The notes under the pieces are model-generated. The model searched no databases. It was given only the letters and a program-made list of their open reading frames with translations, and was not told the DNA's origin. From the NCBI GenBank assembly GCA_932294295.1, contig OW028576.1, positions 45,486,247 through 45,550,246 on the forward strand: a stretch of 64,000 nt of DNA. Direction: 5' to 3'. The first letter of the stretch is position 1. Every line of letters starts with the position of its first letter. The position numbers were made by a program, and so were the translations under genes. Positions 12,635-21,071 of this stretch are shown here, in pieces. Source of the DNA: Alitta virens (lineage: Eukaryota > Annelida > Polychaeta > Phyllodocida > Nereididae).

Positions 12635-13936
12635 TTACAGTGCTCTACTTGCATAGGCGACAACTGTAGACTCGCCATTCTCTCTCTGGGTCAAAATTGC
12701 TGAAACACCGACAGGACTCGCATCAGTTAGGATAACAGTCTCTTTCTGAGGATCAAAGTAGGATAAACTTGGTTTCTGTGTCAAAACCTCCTTCAATTTC
12801 TGAAATGCTCCCTCTTGTTCTGGTCCCCATTTCCAAGATACATCCTGATGAGTTAAATCCCTCAAAGGTGCAGTAATGTCAGAATACTTTGGAATGAATC
12901 TCGCGCAGTAATTTGTCATGCCTAGCACTGAACGTAACTGAGTGACATCTTCTGGGCATTGAAGTTTCTCAATCGCTGCTATCTTCTCTGGGTCGGGCTT
13001 CAGTTTGCCCCCTTCCCAACGAAATCCATAGAATGTCACTGCATCTTGATTGAACTGATACTTGTCTTTTCGGAGTGTTAATCCTTTTTCTTGCAGTTTG
13101 ATAAGCATTTTCGTAACACAATCATCATGCTCCGACTGGTCTTTCCCGAATACAATAATATCATCTGCAATATTCCTACAGTTAGGAAGATCAGCAATTG
13201 TCTGCTGAATCAATTTCTGAAACAACTCAGGTGCTGCTGAAATGCCATAAATCAGTCTTTTGTACTTGAAATTCCCGACATGCGTTGAGAATGTCGTAAT
13301 ATCTCTTGATTCTGGATCAAGTTCAATTTGATGGAAGCCTTCACGCATGTCAATGGTGGAAAATACTTTGGCACCATTTAGATCATGTACTAATTCGTGA
13401 ATTGTAGGACCTTGATATCGCTCACGAATGACGGCTTCATTAGCACGTCGGCTGTTGACACACAGTCGGATACTACCAGTCTTTTTCTCAACAAACACCG
13501 CTGGAGATAACCACTTTGTAGGTCCCTCTGCCTCCTCAATAATGTCAGCTTCCTTCAATCTCTGAATTTCTTGCTCAACCTTTTTCCTTAGGTGAAATGG
13601 CACTCTCCTTGCAGGTTGAATAACAGGTTTAACTTCAGGGTCAATGTGAATGTGCGCCTGGTATCCCTTAAGCTTCCCAATCCCTGTGAAGACCTTTGGA
13701 AATCGCCTGAACCACTTGTCTTCTTCCTCCTTGACCGAAGAAGCCTTGTGCACGACATTGTCTTCTGATAATTTTACTAAGCCTAAACTACTTGCTGTCG
13801 TGTGACTTAGTAAATTCCCTGCCTTTTCTGCCCTGACAACTAGCAGATCAGTCTCTAGGAATCGTTCCTTTGACTCCAGGCCACAATGAATTTGGCCCAT
13901 TGCTGGAATAGAATCTCCAGCATTGTAAGAATACAC
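12635..13936 (-). CDS. pol: Gypsy pol: reverse transcriptase and start of RNase H
   Basis: An open frame of 433 codons with the RT order seen in Ty3/Gypsy: LRKKVEQEIQRLKEADII, the motif A Asp in FSTIDMREGFHQIEL, the catalytic IADDIIVFG, then FLGMT-like SVLGMTNYCARFIPKYS, and the RNase H start VILTDASPVGVSAIL. It ends at a TAA (12635-12637) that falls between AYASRAL and the conserved RNase H segment YPQTDREALGVV, so the stop is a nonsense mutation and not a natural end. The frame relation to the protease upstream is shifted near 13980. Confidence 0.92.
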   Translation of the reverse strand: MYSYNAGDSIPAMGQIHCGLESKERFLETDLLVVRAEKAGNLLSHTTASSLGLVKLSEDNVVHKASSVKEEEDKWFRRFPKVFTGIGKLKGYQAHIHIDPEVKPVIQPARRVPFHLRKKVEQEIQRLKEADIIEEAEGPTKWLSPAVFVEKKTGSIRLCVNSRRANEAVIRERYQGPTIHELVHDLNGAKVFSTIDMREGFHQIELDPESRDITTFSTHVGNFKYKRLIYGISAAPELFQKLIQQTIADLPNCRNIADDIIVFGKDQSEHDDCVTKMLIKLQEKGLTLRKDKYQFNQDAVTFYGFRWEGGKLKPDPEKIAAIEKLQCPEDVTQLRSVLGMTNYCARFIPKYSDITAPLRDLTHQDVSWKWGPEQEGAFQKLKEVLTQKPSLSYFDPQKETVILTDASPVGVSAILTQRENGESTVVAYASRAL

Positions 13937-13976
13937 TTCCTTCTTTGTTCTTTTAAGAGTGGGTGCACCAATAAGT

Positions 13977-14420
13977 CTATGTCCTAGTGTCTATAATGTC
14001 CACACTTGCTCCAGTATCAACCAGAAAAGACACCTGAATTCCTTGCACTTTCAATACAACATGAGGTAGTCCTGCGGATGTCCCAACACTGAAAACATAT
14101 CGATCATCTGGGTTGTCCTCATCATCAGTTTCCTCATCTTGAACATTATGAGCTCTTGCACGTTTTTCCGGACATAACTTCCCGTAATGTCCTCGTTGGT
14201 GACAGCGATTGCACACTCTTTTCCTGGCAGGACAACTGTCCATTCCCTCTGAATGCGGCCAGGCATTTCCACACTTGAAACGTTTCGCATCCGAAGACGA
14301 ACTGTTATTTTCTTGATTACTTTTCACTTGCGATTTTTCAGTCTTGTGTTTCACATATTTATCCTGTGTCTTCCGACCGAAAATTCTTCTTCTTTTGATT
14401 ACTGTTACTCGCCGTTGCAC
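13977..14420 (-). CDS. Gypsy gag C-terminus (zinc knuckles) and protease
   Basis: The frame carries a zinc-knuckle region with CNRCHQRGHYGKLC (CCHC) preceded by a second cysteine cluster, an acidic linker, and the aspartic protease active site FLVDTGASVDIID. It overlaps the upstream gag frame by about 60 bp around an AAAGAAGAAG tract (near 14385), and runs into a stop just before the RT frame. Either junction could in principle be programmed frameshifting, but the adjacent nonsense codons make decay more likely. Confidence 0.85.
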   Translation of the reverse strand: MQRRVTVIKRRRIFGRKTQDKYVKHKTEKSQVKSNQENNSSSSDAKRFKCGNAWPHSEGMDSCPARKRVCNRCHQRGHYGKLCPEKRARAHNVQDEETDDEDNPDDRYVFSVGTSAGLPHVVLKVQGIQVSFLVDTGASVDIIDTRT

Positions 14421-15003
14421 CAGACTTGGTCACATGATTAACTGTCACAGACCTGTCTGTCTCCATGTCGTTTGCTCTGGCTTCCGACGCTTCAATCGAA
14501 CGAGCTTCCTTAAGGACGTCAGTTAATGCCCAGTCAGGATGCCTCGATATTTCACGCCGTAACTTGCCATTACTTGTATGTTGTAAAAATTGTGCACGAA
14601 TTTCCTTATCTGAATCTGTAAACTCACAATGTTTTGCCAAGGTTTTGAGACGAGTTACAAATTGGTCGACACTTTCTCTGGGCTTTTGAACCTCCCCACG
14701 AAACACATAAACGGCTACAGCTGTGTCTTTCATTGGTTTGAAATAGTCTGTTAACTTCTTGACCGTGTCAAGATATTTGTCATCCTCATCTCGCAAAGTG
14801 TCATATATATCGAATACCTTTGGACCAGCACGAAGCAATAACTGAGCGGATTTCACTGCATCATCTGCAATCTGCTTAGCAACCAAGTATGTCTCGAAAA
14901 TTCAGGGCCATCTCTCCCATCGGGCACCAGTATTAGCAGGCTCCTCATGTGGATCGAACGGTCGAATAGTAGACGCAAGCGGGTTTCCATGTGAGGTCGC
15001 CAT
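14359..15003 (-). pseudogene. gag: Gypsy gag, with an early TGA
   Basis: An ATG at 15001-15003 opens MATSHGNPLASTIRPFDP, then a TGA interrupts at 14902-14904. The same frame goes on through the gag matrix/capsid-like region (FETYLVAKQIADDAV ... REISRHPDWALTDVLKEARSIE) to 14359. The Gag protein would package the element RNA. With the TGA this copy cannot make full-length Gag unless readthrough occurs. A longer ORF starting at 15056 is in another frame and is rejected. Confidence 0.8.
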
Positions 15004-15147
15004 GATGAAAACAACGTGCTTTTCCACGAGGCGAGACGGTTCACTTTGACAGTCAAAAGTAGACACTAATCCGTGTTGTCACTGTGCCGCTAACACCTGA
15101 CTGAATCCAGAAAGTCTAATGAACGTTTTGATATCGTAAAATCCACG

Positions 15148-15160
15148 ATCCTCGTCGCCA
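15148..15160 (-). other. Primer-binding site, tRNA-Ser type
   Basis: On the minus strand this reads TGGCGACGAGGAT, two bases inside the 5' LTR. It matches the complement of the 3' end of animal tRNA-Ser(GCT), including the CCA, for 13 bases as I recall that tRNA. This would prime minus-strand DNA synthesis. Confidence 0.75.
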
Positions 15161-15162
15161 AA

Positions 15163-15287
15163 TGTAGTATTTAACCTTAATAACTACGATAACATTCGCT
15201 CGGGTTCACAGCCTCGATCTCAACTGTGTTGTATATATTTCACACAAGAGGTCGCATTGGTATACATTGCAATACAGCGCCACCACA
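15163..15287 (-). repeat. 5' LTR of Gypsy element 1
   Basis: 125 bp, the partner of 10410-10534, followed by target duplication atcag at 15288-15292. It must contain promoter and polyadenylation signals in very little space; none is obvious. Confidence 0.95.
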
Positions 15288-15292
15288 ATCAG

Positions 15293-15660
15293 GAGAGTCT
15301 TAAATAATAATAAAGGTGAAATCTGGGAGACACATCAGAAGTTTGTGATAGAAAATTCTAACCAGAACCAAAGATGATCTACTCACCCCCCTCCCCCCCT
15401 TGCGCTAAATTTTCATGGTTGATAATACCCAACAGTGACAGAGAGTCAATGGTAATTTAATTAAGTTTAAACCAGAGAAGTATGACGCTGTTTATGTTAG
15501 CTGAAATACACCAAATACATGTACTTGTTGTTGTTGTTTTCACAACTTTGATGATTTTATATTTTTTAAAATAGGATCGAGGAGTTGAAGGCTGGCATAA
15601 TTCGGCCTAGTACTGAGTGTTGACCTGTAGAATTTTTGAGAACTGTTTTAGATCGTCACT
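15293..15660. other. Spacer with second copy of a dispersed repeat; LINE 5' border within
   Basis: Positions 15303-15364 repeat 8977-9036. The LINE 5' end lies somewhere between about 15540 and 15660. I could not place it because no target duplication was recognised. Confidence 0.45.
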
Positions 15661-15888
15661 ACAGAGGCTCAATCGCCTGTGAGCCGTCGCCTCTACATTG
15701 GATCCTTGGATCCGTTGGCGGGCTTTTGAATGGCGGCGCCACTGGTTACTCGTCAGCGTCATCGCGAAGGCAACAGCCAATGAGAATTGCCGAAGTGAAT
15801 TTGACAGCCAATCAACGTCATTGTTCACCAAGTAAACAAAAAACTCACGTGGAGAGCTGTAAACAAAACGCACACGGAGAACTGTCAA

Positions 15889-16515
15889 ATGAAAATGAAT
15901 GAAATTCGTACTTCAAGCAGGATCAAAAAAATCAAAATAGATCCGGACTTTGACTATTTTACCAGCCAGAAAAGACCAAAATCATTGTCACCAGTTAAAG
16001 CAAATGCTTCCCTTCATGTTCCCCTTATAATGAACAATAACTTTTATATCGTTCATTCATCTAATCCATTGGACTCCGTGATTATTGGTTCTACTTTGTT
16101 ATCTACTGCATTGGAGGATTCTAATGTGAGCACAAATCTGGCTCAGTGCATACCTGAAACACAATCATCTCATGGTTCTATCAATATCATGGTTGATCAA
16201 TCTATTTCAACAGTCAAGAGTAGTTACTCTTTCAGTCCTCAAATTTGTAGCACACCTGGACATGATGAGATACGAACACTGGTTTCTTCTGACATGATGC
16301 CAACGTGTGCGAGTCCACCATTGGATGAACAATTGCTAGATAGGACTAGACAACTGATTCTTGCCAATAAAGAGATCAGTGAACTTAAACAGGCACTTTT
16401 CGAAGCTAAAAGGACGGACTTGCCTTGTACAGTAGTAAAAAGTATGGAGGTCAAATTGAGAAATATTGGTGTTGTTAACTGTACCGAAAGCGGAACAATG
16501 TGCAGCTCCAAATAG
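15889..16515 (+). CDS. LINE ORF1 N-terminal segment, coiled-coil
   Basis: 208 codons from the ATG at 15889. The start is basic (RIKKIKIDPDFDYF); the middle is Ser/Thr-rich and probably disordered. A heptad-like stretch LLDRTRQLILANKEISELKQ near residue 160 may form a coiled coil for self-association. It overlaps the NADAR-SGNH frame by 50 bp in a +1 relation. It may be a separate ORF or the true N-terminus of ORF1 with a one-base lesion near 16490. LINE ORF1 proteins usually bind the element RNA. Confidence 0.6.
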   Translation: MKMNEIRTSSRIKKIKIDPDFDYFTSQKRPKSLSPVKANASLHVPLIMNNNFYIVHSSNPLDSVIIGSTLLSTALEDSNVSTNLAQCIPETQSSHGSINIMVDQSISTVKSSYSFSPQICSTPGHDEIRTLVSSDMMPTCASPPLDEQLLDRTRQLILANKEISELKQALFEAKRTDLPCTVVKSMEVKLRNIGVVNCTESGTMCSSK

Positions 16516-17548
16516 ACTTTTTTTGTTTCGAGCTGGCTGTCGGCTTCACCTATTGTCTAATTTTGCTAAGACTCCTTTCGTGTTCAGGGGTACCCATTAT
16601 TTTACGGCAAAACATGCCTATCAACACCAGAAGGCATTGTTCCACAATGACTTAAAGTCTGCTAGAGCCATCTTAAAGTGTAAAACTGGGGCACAAGCCA
16701 AGAATGTAGCAAAATCAGTTCATGTAAGTGTTGGGTGGAGTATTATAAGGGTTAAAGAAATGAAAGAGATTTTGAAGTGTAAACTAGCTCATTCCATTAA
16801 GTTTGCTGAGGCCCTTCACAGTACTAAAGGTGCTGATTTAATTCACAATGTGGAAACGGATTCATGTTGGGGTTGCGGGGAGAATGGCTTGGGGTGCAAT
16901 ATTCTTGGAGTGTTTTTAGAAGAACTGCGTTCAATTAGCACATCATCCTCATCCCAGGTCAACACTACATATGTTAAGTCAGTGCAGTCTAGAATTATTG
17001 AGAATGGCACAGTCATAGTTTCTGACTCAATGTTAAAGGATATTCACCAGTTTTCTAAAAATGAAGGCAATACTCATGTGGCTTATTTTCCTGGTGGCAC
17101 CATTGAGGTTATTACGGAGAAATTATCCCAATTGTGTGAACTGAGACCTATGAAGAATATTGTTCTTCGTGTAGGCACAAACAATTTAGAAAAGGATTCT
17201 TTTTCTGTCATTTGCACCAAGATTAAACAGTGTATGGATGTTATCAGATGGCATATTCCTGAAGCTAATATCATACTTTCGAGTATAATTAACAGACTTG
17301 ACAAAACTTATCTGAATAGTAAAATTAATGCCATCAATAGATACATGGAGTCTCTTGAAGACAAATTAGTTCTGTTTATAGACCATAATGGCACATTTCG
17401 TCATGTGCATCGAATTTTATCAAGGGATGGTCTTCATTTAAGTCAAGCAGGAATTCGTCAGGTCTGGGCCAACATTATAGACACAGTTAAGGTGGCCAGT
17501 TCTGCTGAGAGCAATTATGGTTTCCCTGGTCTCGACAGCCAGTATTAA
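16466..17548 (+). CDS. LINE ORF1: NADAR (YbiA-like) domain fused to SGNH esterase domain
   Basis: 360 codons. Residues about 30-155 read as a NADAR/YbiA domain: SNFAKTPF, FRGTHYFTAKHAYQHQKAL, GAQAKNVAKSV, a W followed by MKEILKCKLAHS, then CWGCGENGLGCNILGVFLEELR, matching the family's W-G-x-G-x-N-G-x-G-x-N-x-L-G end. Known NADAR proteins are N-glycosidases acting on ADP-ribosyl or riboflavin-pathway substrates. Residues about 180-345 read as an SGNH hydrolase: VSDSMLKD (block I serine), VGTNN (block III), DGLHLSQAG (block V Asp and His). SGNH esterase domains occur in ORF1 of CR1-type LINEs. The stop at 17546-17548 is 11 bp before the ORF2 ATG. Confidence 0.8.
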   Translation: MVLLTVPKAEQCAAPNRLFLFRAGCRLHLLSNFAKTPFVFRGTHYFTAKHAYQHQKALFHNDLKSARAILKCKTGAQAKNVAKSVHVSVGWSIIRVKEMKEILKCKLAHSIKFAEALHSTKGADLIHNVETDSCWGCGENGLGCNILGVFLEELRSISTSSSSQVNTTYVKSVQSRIIENGTVIVSDSMLKDIHQFSKNEGNTHVAYFPGGTIEVITEKLSQLCELRPMKNIVLRVGTNNLEKDSFSVICTKIKQCMDVIRWHIPEANIILSSIINRLDKTYLNSKINAINRYMESLEDKLVLFIDHNGTFRHVHRILSRDGLHLSQAGIRQVWANIIDTVKVASSAESNYGFPGLDSQY

Positions 17549-17559
17549 ACAAGTTGTCC

Positions 17560-19581
17560 ATGAGGAATGAAGTTTTAACTGCACAAGAAATATCTCCTTC
17601 CTTGCAGCCTCATGGACTGTCTCCTCCCAGCGTAGTTATTAAAAATATTGATATGAAAAAGAAAACCTTTTTATCCAATTCACAATTTCAAAGTAATGAT
17701 CAATCAAATTGTGATAAAATCAGTGTTATGGTGCTTAATGTTTGTGGACTTAAAACGAAGTTGGCTTTGCCAAAATTTACTTCCTCCATTAAGAGTTACA
17801 GTGTGTTAGTTTTATGTGAAACAAAATGTGATGATATAGATAATAGCTACATAATGTCTGAATTTGATGCGTTAGGATTTGAAACACATATTCAAAACAG
17901 AGTAATGTTATCCAGATATAGATCAGGTGGTGTATTAGTTGCCATAAGCAAAAGTATCTCATCGGAATTTGTAAGGTTATCTTATGATCATAACTTCATT
18001 GTTTTACTAAAGAGTAAGAATATTACAGTAAGACCTAGCAAAGATATGATTCTAATTGCTGCTTACATTCCACCCTATGGTAGTAAGTATTCTTCAGTGG
18101 ATATGTTTCAGACATTGTCAGATGTACTGCTAGATTTTGATCCTGGCACTAGTGATGTACTGTTATGTGGTGATTTCAATGCCCATGTTGCGCTTAAAAA
18201 TGATATTGCCGTGTTTGATGCTAATGTCTGTGAACATGTTGATTTGGATTATTATACCATAAATACCATGCAAGTGGAGCAGTTGATGTTGGATCTACAG
18301 TTGCCACTACAAAGATCTAACATCGACAAGAGAGTAGATAAAAGTGGTTATGGTGAAGCATTAATTCAGTTATGTAGAAATCATATGATATGTATTTTTA
18401 ATGGCAGAGTAGGTTCAGATAAAGATGTGGGTAAATCTACTACAACAGAAAATTCAATGATTGATTATGTGATTGGTTCAGTTCATTTAATGCATAGCGT
18501 CTCACATTTTCAAATACACGATTTTGATCCAATTTTTTCAGATAAACACTGCATTATTGCATTTGATATTTCGTTAAACATAAGTACAAGTAGTAACCCC
18601 AACTTGGTTTTTAGTTCATTAGTAAGCCCTATTATGGTAGTACGTGCTCCTGTGCCCAAAAGATGGCAGAATGAGCTAGCAAATGAATTTAAAGATAATC
18701 TTAGTCTTGATATTATAAATGAATTAATAAATAAAGCAGATATATTAAGCATTGAGGATTTGACAAAAAAAATTCAAGGTATCATGATAGATTCAGCAGT
18801 TACAACATTTGGTGTAAAGAAACCTAGCAACACCAAAATATCAAACATAAAAGATGGTAGAAATAAATATAAGTTCAGTAAGGAAGTATGTGTAAAACGT
18901 AAGGCATATCATAAAGCCAAACATCGCAATAACATCATTAGAACTGCAGATAGTAAAGCTGATCTTATAGAAAAAAGCAAAGAGTACAAGAAAGAACTGA
19001 CCAAAGTAAAGAGGGTTCATAGGTTAGAATTTGCTAATAGACTGAGGTTTTTAAAATCCAAAAATCCAAAACAGTACTGGAATCTACTGCACGAAAACAA
19101 GACAGAGTTTCCTCCGATTGCCTTAGAGGCTCTTTCGATGCATTTTGCAAAATTGTCTAATATCAGTGAACATAAAGGCAATGGAATTAACCACCACAGT
19201 CTCAACTTGGAAAATTCAGTAAAATTAGACACAGAGAGCCTTAATGCACCTTTCACAGAAAAAGAAATCTTAAATGGAGTTAAGAATCTTAATAATGGCA
19301 AAGCAGCTGGTAATGACCTCATAGTAAATGAATTCATTAAATATTCCTCTTGTTATTTGCTTCCCTTGTATGCAAAATTGTTCAACAGAATTATGCTTGA
19401 ATGTCAGATACCAGCTGACTGGCTAGTGGGTTTAATCATTCCATTGTATAAAAGAATAAGGGCGACAAACTCGATTGTAATAACTATAGAGGTATCACTC
19501 TACTTAGTTGTTTTGGTAAACTATTTACGTCACTTCTTAATTCTAGACTTTGTGAATTTTGTGAATCAAATCAATTATTGA
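17560..19581 (+). CDS. LINE ORF2 part 1: APE endonuclease and RT N-terminus
   Basis: The ATG at 17560 follows the ORF1 stop closely. The APE-type endonuclease is recognised by LNVCGLKTK, LCETKCDD, GGVLVAISK, AAYIPPYGS, LLCGDFNAH, IDYVIGS and SDKHCIIAF. It nicks the target DNA for target-primed reverse transcription. A lysine-rich linker follows, then the RT start FTEKEILNGVKNLNNGKAAG and PADWLVGLIIPLYK. The conserved frame is lost after about 19455 by a one-base shift, and the remaining codons to 19581 are out of frame. Confidence 0.92.
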   Translation: MRNEVLTAQEISPSLQPHGLSPPSVVIKNIDMKKKTFLSNSQFQSNDQSNCDKISVMVLNVCGLKTKLALPKFTSSIKSYSVLVLCETKCDDIDNSYIMSEFDALGFETHIQNRVMLSRYRSGGVLVAISKSISSEFVRLSYDHNFIVLLKSKNITVRPSKDMILIAAYIPPYGSKYSSVDMFQTLSDVLLDFDPGTSDVLLCGDFNAHVALKNDIAVFDANVCEHVDLDYYTINTMQVEQLMLDLQLPLQRSNIDKRVDKSGYGEALIQLCRNHMICIFNGRVGSDKDVGKSTTTENSMIDYVIGSVHLMHSVSHFQIHDFDPIFSDKHCIIAFDISLNISTSSNPNLVFSSLVSPIMVVRAPVPKRWQNELANEFKDNLSLDIINELINKADILSIEDLTKKIQGIMIDSAVTTFGVKKPSNTKISNIKDGRNKYKFSKEVCVKRKAYHKAKHRNNIIRTADSKADLIEKSKEYKKELTKVKRVHRLEFANRLRFLKSKNPKQYWNLLHENKTEFPPIALEALSMHFAKLSNISEHKGNGINHHSLNLENSVKLDTESLNAPFTEKEILNGVKNLNNGKAAGNDLIVNEFIKYSSCYLLPLYAKLFNRIMLECQIPADWLVGLIIPLYKRIRATNSIVITIEVSLYLVVLVNYLRHFLILDFVNFVNQINY

Positions 19582-20135
19582 AAGAGATTCAAGCAGGTTT
19601 TAGGGCGGGGTATAGTACAACAGATCATATTTTTCTTTTACAGAGTATTATAGAACTGTTTAATTTCAAAAGTAAGAAGTTGTATGTGGCCTTTATCGAC
19701 TTTTCAAAAGCCTTCGATACAATCGCTAGAGAAGCTTTGTGGCACAAAATGTTGAAGTTAGGTATAAAGGGTAGAATATTTGATATAGTTAAGGCTTTAT
19801 ATAGAGGTATTAAATCGTGTGTGCTTGTTAATGAACAAAGGTCTGATTACTTTTCTTGTATTAGAGGAGTGAGACAAGGTGAGAATTTATCTCCTTTACT
19901 TTTTTCTTTATTTGTAAATGACGTGGAAGAATTTTTATTGGAACAGGATTGTCAACCAATTAAATTTCAAGTTGATAGGATTGATGGTTTTTTGAAACTT
20001 ATTGTTCTATTGTATGCAGATGACACCACTGTTTTATCAGACTCAAAGGCTGGTCTTCAGAAGGCACTGGATGCCCTTCATATGCTTATTGTAATACTTG
20101 GCAACTTGCTATTAATTGTAATAAGACCAAGGTAG
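19578..20135 (+). CDS. LINE ORF2 part 2: reverse transcriptase core
   Basis: Continues the RT in another frame; the right frame can be followed back to about 19460. It contains FRAGYSTTDHIFLL, the motif A region LYVAFIDFSKAFDTI, RGVRQGENLSPLLFSLFVND and the catalytic LLYADDT. It leaves the conserved frame near 20100. The first codon of the listed frame is not a real start. Confidence 0.92.
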   Translation: MKEIQAGFRAGYSTTDHIFLLQSIIELFNFKSKKLYVAFIDFSKAFDTIAREALWHKMLKLGIKGRIFDIVKALYRGIKSCVLVNEQRSDYFSCIRGVRQGENLSPLLFSLFVNDVEEFLLEQDCQPIKFQVDRIDGFLKLIVLLYADDTTVLSDSKAGLQKALDALHMLIVILGNLLLIVIRPR

Positions 20136-20611
20136 TGGTATTTGGAAAGCGTAAGGTAGACAAGGATACATTTTCATTTCATATTGACAACAATAACATT
20201 GAAGTTGTGCATGTGTTCAAGTTTCTTGGCATTAAATTTAATTATAATGGCCACTGTAAGTCGGGCATTCAGGAACTTCAATCACAGGCCTCAAGAGCAA
20301 TGTATGCATTACTGGCTAAGTGTAGAAATTTTGAGCTTCCTATTGATCTACAGTTGCATTTATTTGATACACTTGTGCAACCAATAATGTTTTATAACTG
20401 CGAGGTTTGGGGTCATTGCAAGTGTGATAAAATAGAAAAATTACACTTGAGATTTCTCAAACATATTTTATGCTTAAATAAATCTATATGTACCTCTATT
20501 GTTTATGGTGAATCAGGCAGGTACCCATTAAATATTAAGATTAAAAAGTGAATGGTAGCATATTGGGCAAAAAATTTGGGTGACCAAAATTTTAAATTCA
20601 GTACAGTCATG
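20135..20611 (+). CDS. LINE ORF2 part 3: RT thumb region, ends at the Polinton
   Basis: The third frame of ORF2 has VVVFGKRKVDKDTFSF, FKFLGIKFNYNG, LFDTLVQPIMFYNCEVWG and LRFLKHIL, the usual region after the YADD box. A TGA at 20549-20551 interrupts it; the same frame then stays open to the target site gtcatg and is continued at 44582. Confidence 0.88.
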
Positions 20612-20711
20612 AGTAGTAAAAACCGCATGCTGGCTTAGTAGTACTAAAATATACACCAGAGGGCAGTAAATGCACCTGTGAATACACCTACTAAGTAGGT
20701 GCTGCCACCAC
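20612..20711 (+). repeat. Polinton left terminal inverted repeat
   Basis: The first 60 bp (AGTAGTAAAAACCGCATGC ... GAGGGCAGTAAAT) match the right end exactly in inverse orientation. Similarity then continues imperfectly to GTGCTGCCACCACA at 20711. Confidence 0.95.
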
Positions 20712-21071
20712 ACATGTTGTCCTATAGTTTTTAACTGTAACTGTGTCACAGTGTGTCTGGGGTGGTAGAAAAACATATCTAAGTGGAGTATGTCAAAGGC
20801 ATACAAAAACTCTATCTTTAAAGGTGTTTTTGTGATGACCTAGGAGAAACATAACCAATGGGAAACAGCCAGTACATATCTAGAGTGTGTGATTGGTAGG
20901 GATGCAATTCAACAAATGCATCTCACCAAAAAAGAAAAGCCCGCCAGAATTAACTGTAGTCTTTTGTAGGAAACTGGACTACTGTGTATTTGTAACTACA
21001 TGTTCTTCCATGAAAGTATTATAACATAGTTCATACAGTTCTCATAGGATTACACAGTATAGGCTGTGAAA
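20712..21071. promoter_or_regulatory. Polinton left subterminal region and POLB upstream
   Basis: No gene. Positions 20878-20974 (TCTAGAGTGTGTGATTGGTA...) recur in the same direction at 44183-44286 near the right end. GATTGG is an inverted CCAAT box, so the shared block may carry promoter function. This is inferred from position only. Confidence 0.45.

Larger units (their letters stand above)
10410..15287 (-). mobile_element. Complete Ty3/Gypsy LTR retrotransposon, minus orientation
   Basis: A 4,878-bp element bounded by two 125-bp LTRs (TG...CA) and a 5-bp target duplication, atcag, at 10405-10409 and 15288-15292. Reading on the minus strand the order is 5' LTR, primer site, gag with a zinc knuckle, protease, reverse transcriptase, RNase H, integrase, polypurine tract, 3' LTR. 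That pol order defines Ty3/Gypsy (Metaviridae-type) elements. The LTRs differ at one visible position (CGCTTGGG versus CGCTCGGG), so insertion looks recent. The coding region nevertheless has two nonsense codons and two frame shifts. Very short LTRs recall the Mag lineage; that placement is inference. Confidence 0.95.
15600..20611 (+). mobile_element. LINE (CR1/L2-like), 5' part, split by the Polinton
   Basis: A non-LTR retrotransposon with ORF1 (NADAR plus SGNH) and ORF2 (APE endonuclease, reverse transcriptase). The coding sequence runs to the 6-bp target site gtcatg at 20606-20611, where the Polinton begins, and resumes in the same frame at 44582. The RT layout and the short 3' tail repeat of TTGAATC units (near 45485-45500) suggest the CR1/L2 group. 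There is a single-base shift near 19455, another near 20100 and a TGA at 20549-20551, so the copy is inactive. Confidence 0.9.

Noticed and set aside
15056..15853. Gypsy gag start at 15056
   Set aside because: That frame does not connect with the conserved gag sequence; the ATG at 15001-15003 does, apart from one TGA.
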